The position numbers and the translations under genes were made by a program. The notes beneath the pieces are model-generated. The model was not told where the DNA came from. It searched no databases and saw nothing but the letters and a program-made list of their open reading frames with translations. Positions 1 to 5,972 of a stretch of 9,860 nucleotides of DNA are shown in pieces. The stretch covers positions 1 to 9,860 of the forward strand of contig JAGOZY010000014.1 of the NCBI GenBank assembly GCA_018058445.1, in the 5' to 3' direction. Source of the stretch: Negativicutes bacterium. Lineage in GTDB: Bacteria > Bacillota > Negativicutes > JAGOZY01. Every line of letters starts with the position of its first letter. Positions within the stretch are counted from its first letter, which is position 1.

Positions 1-140
1 AGTTTGTATTTTTCAGCAACCTCCGCATATTTTTTCATTTGCTGAGGACTGATAAATTCTGCCGGTAAGCTTGGCGTGACTGCATAGCGTTTTTCACCAT
101 TACGGATTTTTTGTAAATTTGCGCCTCGTAAACTGGTCAT
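1..140 (-). CDS. Siroheme sulfite/nitrite reductase-like protein, N-terminal part (cut by window edge)
   Basis: The reading frame opens with ATG at 138-140 and stays open to the left edge, giving 46 residues that begin MTSLRGANLQK. A strong ribosome binding site, TAAGGAGGT (minus strand, 146-154), lies five bases upstream and fixes the start. The visible part resembles the first half-domain of small assimilatory-type sulfite/nitrite reductases: an opening 'LRGA-LQ' strand, then '-YAV-P-LPA-FISPQQ', then a helix '-MKKYAEVAEKYK'. This is the ferredoxin-like fold that precedes the siroheme and 4Fe-4S binding part. The Cys ligands of the cofactor would lie outside the window, so activity cannot be judged. 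It lies 69 bases downstream of hcp on the same strand with no terminator between, so it is probably co-transcribed. Assignment is by recall of family N-termini, hence moderate confidence. Confidence 0.6.
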   Translation of the reverse strand, partial: MTSLRGANLQKIRNGEKRYAVTPSLPAEFISPQQMKKYAEVAEKYK

Positions 141-209
141 CGTATACCTCCTTAGGGATATCATCTTGCTAAATTAATTTTCTACTATTTATATTTTACC
201 AAATAGATA

Positions 210-1868
210 CTAATTGCCTAAAATGCTTTTCAGATCTTCTTCGGCAGTCGTAATCGGCATCAAGTTAAATTTTTCATGTAGAATCTGCAAAGCTGCTGGC
301 GACACGAAAGCCGGCAGATTTGGACCAATACGGATATTTCGGATTCCCAAATGAAGCAGAGTCAAAAGAACCGCAACAGCTTTTTGCTCATACCAAGAAA
401 GTACGAGTGAAAGAGGCAGGGAATTGACATCCGTTTCAAAAGCATCCGCAAGCGCAACTGCAACTCGGATCGCTGAATAGGTGTCATTACATTGACCCAT
501 ATCAAGCATCCTTGGCAGTCCTTCGATATCACCGAACTCTAATTTATTAAAACGATATTTTCCGCAAGCCAAAGTCAGAATAACAACATCATCAGGGGCT
601 TGCGTTGCGATTTCGGTGTAGTAATTTCGACCACTTTTCGCGCCATCACAGCCACCAACCAATAAGAAGTGACGAATTTTTCCTCGTTTAATCAGATCGA
701 CAACCGTCTCAGCAGCACCCAGCACTGCATTATGACCAAAGCCAGTCATTGTATAAGCTTCTGGTGCATCTTCAGCAAATCCCGGAGCTTCCAGAGCAGC
801 CTCGATCACTTGAGAGAAATCTTTTTCTTCACCGTTTTCGCCTACATGTACAACATTCGGCCAAGCTACCAAGCTAGTTGTAAAAATTCTTGCTTTATAA
901 GTTTCCCGCGGTTTTTGGATACAGTTTGTTGTCATTAAAATCGCACCAGGAAATTCATCAAACTCTTTTTGCTGATCTTGCCAAGCGCCACCAAAGTTTC
1001 CAACTAAGTGTGGATATTTTTTCAGCTCTGGATAACCGTGACAAGGGAGCATTTCACCGTGAGTATAAATGTTAATGCCTTTATTGGCGGTTTGCTCAAG
1101 TAGCATCGCCAAATCTTTTAAGTCATGGCCTGATACCAAAATCGCTTTGCCTTTTAGCGGAGTCGTTCGTACTTTTGTAGGAACTGGATGACCATAAGTA
1201 CTTGTATTGGCAATATCCAAAAGCTCCATTACTTTTAAATTGAGCGCACCGACTTCTAAAGCCGTTCCAAGTAGGCTTCCTAAGTCATGATCTTCGCTAG
1301 CATAGTAATCAAGCAGTCGATGGAATTCTTTATAGACTTCTGGGCTTTCTTGTCCGAGAACCCTTGCATGATCCGAATAGGCAGCCAGACCTTTTAGACC
1401 ATAAATACCAATTTCAAAAACTCCAGAAGCATCAGCTCCCATTCGAGTCATACGACCGACTACGCCAAATTCCGCGGCTTGCTCGTCTATTCCTTTTTCA
1501 TCACGAGCAGGAATGAACATCGCTGGGCCACTCAGACTTTCTGGGCTTTTCCCTGCTTTTTTCGCAGCTTCTTCATATACTGACTTCGCTCGATCCCGCA
1601 TAACTAAACCTTGATCAACGATGTTTTGCAGACGAACCGGATCAAAATTCACGTTGGTAATCGTTGTAAACAGATTTTCAACTACATAACGATCTACTCC
1701 AACATCTCTAGCCCCCAGCTCAGCTGCCCGATAAGCATACTGAGAAATTCCTTTTGTTAAATATAAAAGTAAGTCTTGCAGATCCGAAGTCATTGCATCT
1801 TTTCCGCATACCCCCATTTGATCGCAGCCTTTTCCACCAGCAGTTTGTTCACATTGATAACAGAACAT
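210..1868 (-). CDS. hcp: Hydroxylamine reductase / hybrid-cluster protein (Hcp, class I)
   Basis: Hcp is a cytoplasmic iron-sulfur protein. It reduces hydroxylamine to ammonia in vitro and acts in NO detoxification in anaerobically growing cells. The 552-residue product carries the N-terminal cluster motif Cys3-X2-Cys6-X8-Cys15-X5-Cys21, the spacing of class I (4Fe-4S) enzymes from anaerobes rather than the wider enterobacterial class II pattern. All seven expected hybrid-cluster ligands are visible: His248 (SGHDL), Glu272 (HGEMLPCHGYP), Cys316 (TTNC), Cys407 (GGCDG), Cys435 (LACGKYRFN), Cys460 (MGQCND) and Glu494 (SWYEQKA). The protein is full length and looks active. The start is placed at ATG 1866-1868: GAGGAGG sits eight bases upstream, and the mature family begins MFCYQCEQ. 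An in-frame ATG at 1898 would only translate that Shine-Dalgarno sequence into acidic residues. No hcr-type reductase gene is adjacent; the downstream gene is siroheme-reductase-like. A CRP/FNR-type palindrome lies upstream. Confidence 0.96.
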   Translation of the reverse strand: MFCYQCEQTAGGKGCDQMGVCGKDAMTSDLQDLLLYLTKGISQYAYRAAELGARDVGVDRYVVENLFTTITNVNFDPVRLQNIVDQGLVMRDRAKSVYEEAAKKAGKSPESLSGPAMFIPARDEKGIDEQAAEFGVVGRMTRMGADASGVFEIGIYGLKGLAAYSDHARVLGQESPEVYKEFHRLLDYYASEDHDLGSLLGTALEVGALNLKVMELLDIANTSTYGHPVPTKVRTTPLKGKAILVSGHDLKDLAMLLEQTANKGINIYTHGEMLPCHGYPELKKYPHLVGNFGGAWQDQQKEFDEFPGAILMTTNCIQKPRETYKARIFTTSLVAWPNVVHVGENGEEKDFSQVIEAALEAPGFAEDAPEAYTMTGFGHNAVLGAAETVVDLIKRGKIRHFLLVGGCDGAKSGRNYYTEIATQAPDDVVILTLACGKYRFNKLEFGDIEGLPRMLDMGQCNDTYSAIRVAVALADAFETDVNSLPLSLVLSWYEQKAVAVLLTLLHLGIRNIRIGPNLPAFVSPAALQILHEKFNLMPITTAEEDLKSILGN

Positions 1869-1925
1869 TTTATCGTCCTCCTCTTCGTCCAATCCCATTT
1901 ACTATTAAAAGCTTTCCTTGGCCTT

Positions 1926-1931
1926 AGTCTA
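1926..1931 (-). promoter_or_regulatory. Possible -10 element of the hcp promoter
   Basis: On the minus strand TAGACT matches four of six bases of the -10 consensus. A start about seven bases downstream (near 1919) would place the TGTGAC palindrome centre (1960.5) about 41.5 bases upstream, the usual position for a class II activator of the CRP/FNR family. No good -35 hexamer is present, which fits an activator-dependent promoter. The start site is inferred, not seen. Confidence 0.3.
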
Positions 1932-1952
1932 TCTTCTTTCCAAATAAAAAAA

Positions 1953-1968
1953 TGTGACCTACGTCACA
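1953..1968. promoter_or_regulatory. CRP/FNR-family operator palindrome TGTGAC-N4-GTCACA
   Basis: The 16 bases TGTGACCTACGTCACA form a perfect inverted repeat with six-base arms and a four-base centre. They also match the CRP core TGTGA-N6-TCACA. Known hcp genes in anaerobes are often controlled by HcpR or FNR-type members of this regulator family, whose sites share the general shape of five- or six-base arms around four bases. The site lies 84 bases upstream of the hcp start and 100 bases upstream of the doxX-family start, so it could act on either or both. Which regulator binds cannot be told from the window. Confidence 0.65.
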
Positions 1969-1991
1969 CTTACATAAAATCTTCAATTTAT

Positions 1992-2020
1992 TTGATTTTT
2001 TTTAACCAGTCCACTACACT
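1992..2020 (+). promoter_or_regulatory. Candidate promoter of the DoxX-family gene
   Basis: TTGATT (1992-1997) and TACACT (2015-2020) are separated by 17 bases, and each matches four of six consensus positions. Transcription would begin near 2027, leaving a leader of about 40 bases before the ATG at 2069. The CRP/FNR-type palindrome would then be centred about 66 bases upstream of the start. This is a consensus match only. Confidence 0.4.
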
Positions 2021-2068
2021 GAATAAGGACTTATCATTATTAAATAATCTCGCAAGGAGTGAGTACAC

Positions 2069-2452
2069 ATGAATAATCTAGGACTTCTTTTGATCCGAAT
2101 CGGAGTCGGACTTATTGTCGTTTATCATGGTTACCCAAAGCTTATGGGCGGTGAAGCCGTTTGGGCTGACCTCGGAAGCATTATGAGCACTTTGGGAATT
2201 ACTTTCTTCCCAGTAGCTTGGGGCTTTGCATTTGCTGCGATCCAATTCATCGGCGGCCTGCTGTTTCTATTTGGCGTATTTTTCCGAGGAGCTACCTTTT
2301 TTCTCTTCCTTAATATGCTTATCGTCACCTTGGTTACCTTTCTCCAAAATGGCCTATCCAGCACTGCCTACCCCTTCATGCTTACCATGATCTTCTTGGG
2401 TATGCTTCTCCTAAACGAAGGGCGCTACGCAGTCTCCCGGTTTATCCGATAA
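2069..2452 (+). CDS. DoxX family integral membrane protein
   Basis: This 127-residue protein is almost entirely hydrophobic, with four likely membrane helices: about residues 4-20, 45-69, 72-92 and 101-120. Features typical of the DoxX family are the opening '-LLLIRIGVGLIVVYHGYPKL-', the short polar loop after helix 1, the 'QFIGGLLFLFGVFFR' second helix, and a basic C-terminus. The length is normal for the family. AAGGAG at 2054-2059, nine bases before the ATG, supports the start. Biochemical roles of bacterial DoxX proteins are poorly defined. Some take part in membrane redox or thiol-stress complexes, and the name comes from a subunit of archaeal thiosulfate:quinone oxidoreductase. No cysteine is present, so it cannot act as a thiol enzyme by itself. 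It is divergent from hcp and shares its control region, so a role in redox or nitrosative stress is possible but only inferred. Confidence 0.88.
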   Translation: MNNLGLLLIRIGVGLIVVYHGYPKLMGGEAVWADLGSIMSTLGITFFPVAWGFAFAAIQFIGGLLFLFGVFFRGATFFLFLNMLIVTLVTFLQNGLSSTAYPFMLTMIFLGMLLLNEGRYAVSRFIR

Positions 2453-2499
2453 TAAAAAGATTTATGGGCGATTAGACCTCTAGCACTATGGAGGATAGC

Positions 2500-3204
2500 A
2501 TGTTAAAACAAGAATTAAGTATATCTGGCATTCCGGCTATCCTATGGGGTAGCCACTCTGATAAGCTGTTCATTGCTGTACATGGTAATATGTCGAGTAA
2601 ATCAGACGAAATAATTGCTCAGTTTGCCAAAGAAGCCACCCAAAAAGGCTATCAAGTGTTAAGTTTCGACTTGCCAGAGCATGGCGATCGAAAAGGTGAA
2701 GCCACGTTTTGCAAAGTTCAAACTTGTGTAAAAGAGCTCACAGATATTATGGATTATGCTAAAACCCACTGGAATCACATAGGCTTATTTGCATGTAGTA
2801 TCGGAGCATATTTCAGTTTACAGGCCTATAAAGACGAGCCATTAAAACAATGTTTGTTCCTTTCACCTGTTGTAGATATGGAGAGAATCATTCGTAACCT
2901 GATGACATGGTTTGGTATAAGTGAACACAAGTTGGAAACTGAACTAGAGATTATAACCCCGATCGGCCCTACTTTATATTGGGACTACTATTGCTATGTA
3001 AAAGCCCATCCCATTCATGCCTGGAATAAGCCGACTTCCATTCTCTATGGTTCATCTGATGACATCTGCGAATTTGACACAATCTCTGAATTTGCAAAAC
3101 GATTTGAGTGTGATTTAACTATTATGGAAAATGGCGAACACTACTTCCATACCACGGAGCAGTTGGAGTTTTTGACTCAGTGGATAAAAAATCATTTATT
3201 TTAA
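2500..3204 (+). CDS. Alpha/beta hydrolase family protein
   Basis: The predicted 234-residue soluble protein has the order of motifs of an alpha/beta hydrolase. There is a strand ending in His-Gly (FIAVHGN, residues 24-30), which normally forms the oxyanion hole, then 'SFDLPEHGDRKG' (55-66), then a nucleophile elbow ACSIG with Ser100. A late acidic pair follows 'ILYGSSDD' (Asp187/188), and a final His214 sits in 'ENGEHYFH'. These make a plausible Ser-Asp-His triad. The first Gly of the usual GxSxG is Ala. A short cap region with several aromatics (about 125-170) would shape the substrate pocket. The substrate is unknown; esterase, acyl-transferase or peptidase-like activity are all possible. 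I chose ATG 2500 because GGAGG (2490-2494) lies five bases upstream. The in-frame ATG at 2488 overlaps that site and has no Shine-Dalgarno of its own. Base composition is lower in GC than hcp or the ABC genes. Confidence 0.8.
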   Translation: MLKQELSISGIPAILWGSHSDKLFIAVHGNMSSKSDEIIAQFAKEATQKGYQVLSFDLPEHGDRKGEATFCKVQTCVKELTDIMDYAKTHWNHIGLFACSIGAYFSLQAYKDEPLKQCLFLSPVVDMERIIRNLMTWFGISEHKLETELEIITPIGPTLYWDYYCYVKAHPIHAWNKPTSILYGSSDDICEFDTISEFAKRFECDLTIMENGEHYFHTTEQLEFLTQWIKNHLF

Positions 3205-3311
3205 AAAAGATTTATTAATTGACGGGTCGTTTTTTAGTAGACACGTTGGGTATTTATAGTTTATGAGACAACAAGGAAAGTCATTAAGTTATAAAATTGG
3301 AGAGTATCAAT

Positions 3312-3785
3312 ATGGAAACAATCTATTTTGCCGGAGGTTGCCTTTGGGGTGTCCAGGCATTTCTCAAAACCTTAAATGGTGTAGCCTCTACTGAAGCAGG
3401 AAGAGCAAATGGCACAACAAATGTCTTATATAGCGATTATGACGGCTATGCGGAGTGTGTAAAAACAATTTTTGATCCAAAAACTGTGTCTGTTTATCAG
3501 TTGATGGATTATTTTTTTGAAATTATTGACCCTTATAGTCTGAATAAACAAGGAAATGATGTCGGCGAAAAATACCGAACTGGTGTGTATAGCGAAGTGA
3601 ATCAACATTTAGATATAGCTAAGGATTATATCTCAAAAAGAAATGATAGCGAGAACATTAGGGTAGAGATTCTCCCGCTTACTAACTATGTTAAAAGTGC
3701 CGATGAACATCAAGACAGACTGGAACGATGCCCAGATGATTATTGCCATATCGCCAAACATCTATTAAATAAATATAAAAAATAG
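3312..3785 (+). CDS. msrA: Peptide-methionine (S)-S-oxide reductase MsrA
   Basis: MsrA reduces the S-epimer of methionine sulfoxide in proteins, using thioredoxin to restore the enzyme. The 157-residue product starts METIYFAGGCLWG, with catalytic Cys10 in the family motif (usually GCFWG; here Leu replaces Phe). Other family landmarks are 'GYAE' (Glu48; usually GHAE), 'FDP' (54-56), 'IDPYSLNKQGNDVGEKYRTGVY' (72-93, written here as the IDP and NKQGNDVG blocks), and a C-terminal tail with Cys140 and Cys145 that can act as resolving cysteines. The length is slightly short for the family because the usual N-terminal extension is absent. The ATG at 3312 is preferred because GGAGAG (3299-3304) lies seven bases upstream. 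A TTG at 3297 overlaps that site and is less likely. The gene follows the hydrolase after 107 bases and may have its own weak promoter (TATAGT at 3255-3260, no clear -35). A bidirectional terminator lies downstream. Confidence 0.93.
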   Translation: METIYFAGGCLWGVQAFLKTLNGVASTEAGRANGTTNVLYSDYDGYAECVKTIFDPKTVSVYQLMDYFFEIIDPYSLNKQGNDVGEKYRTGVYSEVNQHLDIAKDYISKRNDSENIRVEILPLTNYVKSADEHQDRLERCPDDYCHIAKHLLNKYKK

Positions 3786-3860
3786 CGTTTATAATTTACG
3801 ATCTGTCGTAGGAATGGTGTGGTTTAAAAATTTATTTCAGACAGAATTGCAGATCGCCAA

Positions 3861-3900
3861 AAAGAAAAAGAGAGTCGAACGACTCTCTTTTTTTCTTTTA
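3861..3900. terminator. Bidirectional intrinsic terminator between msrA and the TPR gene
   Basis: GAGAGTC (3870-3876) pairs with GACTCTC (3881-3887) around a GAAC loop. The stem is extended by A-rich and T-rich flanks. T-tracts follow on both strands (TTTTTTTCTTTT on plus, TTTTTCTTTTT on minus), so the hairpin can end transcription of both converging genes. The stop codon of the minus-strand gene lies inside the plus-side T-tract. Confidence 0.9.
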
Positions 3901-4719
3901 TTTTTTATTTCGATAACTTGTAAAATCCACTACTTTTTTCCGGTCAATCCGTAGCTGCCTTGCGGTGCTCTCCAGTTCTTCCACTTCCGTACCCAGCTCA
4001 CGAGCCACAAGAAAAGCATTGTCCGCTTCCTCTTGGTAGCCTTGAGCACTTCGTACTCGCGCTAGCCCTAAATAGCCGCGAGCTTCTTCCGGATACGCAG
4101 CAATCAATCGATCATAGATTTCTGACGCTTTGCTCATCTCACGGGCTTCTTCCAGCAAGTGAGCGGCAAAAAGCAGATCGTCCTTATGCTCTACATCCAG
4201 TCCTTCGGCAGCTTGATAAGCAGCCGATGCAGCTTCTGCTGGTTCCTCAAGGGTCATCCAAGCTTCGGCTTGATCGAGCCGACTCCAAGGATCTTTAGAA
4301 GGAATCTGGGTCAACAATTTCAGCATACTCTCATATTCTTCCGCCCAACCATAGTCAGAAAGTAATTCTGCCACATCCCAAAGAAGCCAAGTCCATTCGG
4401 GATGCTTCTCTTTAATTTGATCCAGCAAAAATTTTCCTTTTTTCCGATCTTCTTGGGCTAAAGCATAGTCAAGCATCAGTAAAAGCGCTTCCGGTTCGTC
4501 AATCGCATTCTTCTCTAGCTCTTTCACTAAACGATTGGAAAGTTCCCAACGTTCTAAATATAACGCACAAGCGAGAGTCATCGTCAAAAGCTCCGAATCA
4601 TCCCAACCATCTTCGAGCAATTTTTCAAGAAGCTTTAAGGCTTCTTCATAGCGCCCATCATTCATAAAAGTTGCCGCTTGTGCAAATGTAGTTTGCATCA
4701 ATAATTCACGTCCGTCCAC
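3898..4719 (-). CDS. TPR-repeat protein of unknown specific function
   Basis: This 273-residue, strongly acidic, cytoplasmic protein has no signal peptide or membrane helix. It is built of paired amphipathic helices with tetratricopeptide spacing: a clear first unit 'AATFMNDGRYEEALKLLEKL' (about 15-35), and later units around 95-120, 150-175, 178-205 and 210-240 with the usual small residues and the 'A-E-Y-R-L-A-YPE-A' pattern. Such proteins act as scaffolds for other proteins; there is no catalytic motif. The C-terminus turns basic (RQLRIDRKKV then SYRNKK), a possible nucleic-acid or protein contact. Translation starts at GTG 4719: AGGAGG lies five bases upstream, while the nearest ATG is 21 bases further in and too far from that site. 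It is a single-gene unit with its own extended -10 promoter and ends in the shared terminator. TPR proteins of this size are common in Bacillota, and the partner is unknown. Confidence 0.85.
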   Translation of the reverse strand: MDGRELLMQTTFAQAATFMNDGRYEEALKLLEKLLEDGWDDSELLTMTLACALYLERWELSNRLVKELEKNAIDEPEALLLMLDYALAQEDRKKGKFLLDQIKEKHPEWTWLLWDVAELLSDYGWAEEYESMLKLLTQIPSKDPWSRLDQAEAWMTLEEPAEAASAAYQAAEGLDVEHKDDLLFAAHLLEEAREMSKASEIYDRLIAAYPEEARGYLGLARVRSAQGYQEEADNAFLVARELGTEVEELESTARQLRIDRKKVVDFTSYRNKK

Positions 4720-4749
4720 AGGTTCCTCCTATAAGAAAAATTCTCACTC

Positions 4750-4758
4750 ATTATAACA
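4750..4758 (-). promoter_or_regulatory. Extended -10 promoter of the TPR gene
   Basis: On the minus strand the bases read TG-T-TATAAT, a perfect -10 hexamer with the TGn extension that lessens the need for a -35. Transcription would start near 4743, giving a leader of about 24 bases before the GTG start. No good -35 is present. An 8-base direct repeat (TAGATTCT at 4759-4766 and 4779-4786) lies just upstream. Confidence 0.65.
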
Positions 4759-4833
4759 TAGATTCTTTTTTCATTTTTTAGATTCTATTTGCAGGATTTT
4801 TTACCTTGAAATGGAATAAGACCTAAAGAAACG

Positions 4834-4867
4834 TAATTAAGTATATTTTATTGTAATCGCTTAATTA
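4834..4867 (+). promoter_or_regulatory. Inverted repeat upstream of the ABC operon, possible operator
   Basis: TAATTAAG (4834-4841) and CTTAATTA (4860-4867) are perfect inverted 8-base arms separated by 18 bases. They lie 56 bases before the start of the binding-protein gene, in an AT-rich 192-base gap (4731-4922) that also holds the promoter of the divergent TPR gene. The arms are too far apart and too AT-rich to be a good terminator, and no T-tract follows. A dimeric regulator site is possible. No convincing -35/-10 pair for the ABC operon was found; TTGTTC (4869-4874) with TTATCT (4893-4898) is the least poor. Confidence 0.35.
4852..4865 (+). promoter_or_regulatory. cre-like site (CcpA catabolite control)
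   Basis: TGTAATCGCTTAAT matches 12 of 14 positions of the cre consensus TGWAANCGNTNWCA, including the central CG; the last two bases differ. It overlaps the right arm of the inverted repeat upstream of the ABC operon. If real, it would tie the importer to carbon catabolite control, which would suit a carbohydrate or sugar-phosphate substrate better than iron. Confidence 0.4.
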
Positions 4868-4922
4868 TTTGTTCTCTAAAAATCTTCTGAATTTATCTGT
4901 ATAAAATTAGGGAGGTATTTTA

Positions 4923-5939
4923 ATGAAGTCTAGAAAAAAATGGTTGTCCCTCTTACTAGTAGGAGCTCTCGCCTTAGGGCTCGCTGGCTGTAGCAGCGAA
5001 AAGAAAGCGCAAGAACTCACCTTATACTGCGGATTCCAAGAAGACCATATGGTCGCAGCTGCCAAAGCATTCGAAGCTGAAACTGGCATCAAAGTAAATG
5101 CAGTCCGTATGAGCTCTGGTGAAATTTCTGGACGAATCAAAGCAGAAAAATCAAATCCAAAAGCTTCCATCTGGTACGGCGGCCCTGCGGATGGCTTTGT
5201 CCAAGCTCAAAAAGATGGGCTCCTTGAAAAATACGTTTCTCCAACTGCGGCACAAATCCCTGCCCAATTTAAAGATCCGGACGGTTACTGGACAGGCATC
5301 TATGTTGGCTATCTTGGCTTTATCTCCAACCAAAAACTGCTGGATGAAAGAGGAATTAAAGCACCTCAAAGCTGGCAAGATCTCCTTGACCCACGACTCA
5401 AAGGACAAATTGTTATGGCAAATCCAGGAGCATCTGGTACTGCTTACACCATGCTGGCAACAATCATTCAATTAATGGGCGAAGAAAAAGGCATGGAATA
5501 TATGGTTGCTCTTGACAAGCAAATCAAAAACTATCCAAAAACCGGTGCCGCTCCTGCCCAGATGGCAGGTCAAGGAGAAGCTACTGTTGGGATTGCCTTC
5601 TTGCACGACGGAATCAAATATCGTGAAGCTGGTATGAAAGACATCGTACTTTCTGCACCTAAAGAAGGCACTGGCTATGAACTGGGTGCAGTTGCTATTA
5701 TCAAAGGTGGCCCAGACCAAGAAGCTGCCAAAAAGTTCGTTGACTGGGCGCTCTCCAAAAAAGCGCAAGAACTTGGGCAAACCGTTGGTTCTTTCCAATT
5801 CTTAACCAATAAAGAAGCCACAAATCCACCTCAATCAGCTGAATTAAAAGATGTAAAACTGATCAACTATGACATGACTTGGGCTGGCCAAAATAAATCC
5901 CGTCTTGTCGAAGCTTGGAGCAAAGCAACTGGCAAATAA
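4923..5939 (+). CDS. ABC transporter substrate-binding lipoprotein (AfuA/FbpA-like family)
   Basis: This 338-residue protein is the extracellular binding subunit of the importer encoded here. Residues 2-6 are basic, 7-20 hydrophobic, and LAGC (20-23) is a lipobox, so Cys23 should be lipid-anchored to the outer face of the membrane. The mature part opens 'ELTLYCGFQEDHM', has the family block 'ASIWYGGPADGF' (81-92), and continues through 'GIYVGYLGFISN' and 'WQDLLDPRLKGQIV', typical of the SBP_bac_6 / AfuA-FbpA-FutA cluster often annotated as ferric iron binding. The adjacent tyrosine pair that holds Fe3+ in FbpA-type proteins is not seen; the matching region reads AFLHDGIKY. His228-Asp229 and Glu253 instead resemble the sugar-phosphate ligands that I recall for AfuA of Actinobacillus. 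Substrate is therefore uncertain: hexose phosphate, another organophosphate or phosphonate, or iron. AGGGAGG seven bases before the ATG confirms the start. It is the first gene of the operon. Confidence 0.88.
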   Translation: MKSRKKWLSLLLVGALALGLAGCSSEKKAQELTLYCGFQEDHMVAAAKAFEAETGIKVNAVRMSSGEISGRIKAEKSNPKASIWYGGPADGFVQAQKDGLLEKYVSPTAAQIPAQFKDPDGYWTGIYVGYLGFISNQKLLDERGIKAPQSWQDLLDPRLKGQIVMANPGASGTAYTMLATIIQLMGEEKGMEYMVALDKQIKNYPKTGAAPAQMAGQGEATVGIAFLHDGIKYREAGMKDIVLSAPKEGTGYELGAVAIIKGGPDQEAAKKFVDWALSKKAQELGQTVGSFQFLTNKEATNPPQSAELKDVKLINYDMTWAGQNKSRLVEAWSKATGK

Positions 5940-5972
5940 TTCAGCCTGAAGCAAATCTTTTTCAACGCAAAA

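Noticed and set aside
669..1075. Plus-strand open frames antisense to hcp
   Set aside because: No ribosome binding site or recognisable protein features; they are shadows of the conserved hcp coding strand.
1869..1898. Upstream in-frame ATG for hcp at 1896-1898, adding ten residues
   Set aside because: The added residues are just the translated Shine-Dalgarno region (acidic run), the upstream ATG has no ribosome binding site, and the family starts at MFCYQCEQ.
3205..3311. TTGACG (3219-3224) as a -35 for msrA with TATAGT (3255-3260) as -10
   Set aside because: The spacing of 30 bases is far too long for one sigma-A promoter; only the -10-like hexamer remains, too weak to list as a feature.
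3799..3856. Inverted repeat CGATCTG...CAGATCG between msrA and the TPR gene
   Set aside because: The arms are only seven bases with a 44-base loop and no T-tract. The real terminator lies immediately downstream.
5119..5798. Several overlapping open frames on both strands within the binding-protein gene
   Set aside because: They lack ribosome binding sites and family resemblance, and lie wholly inside a well-supported gene in another frame.
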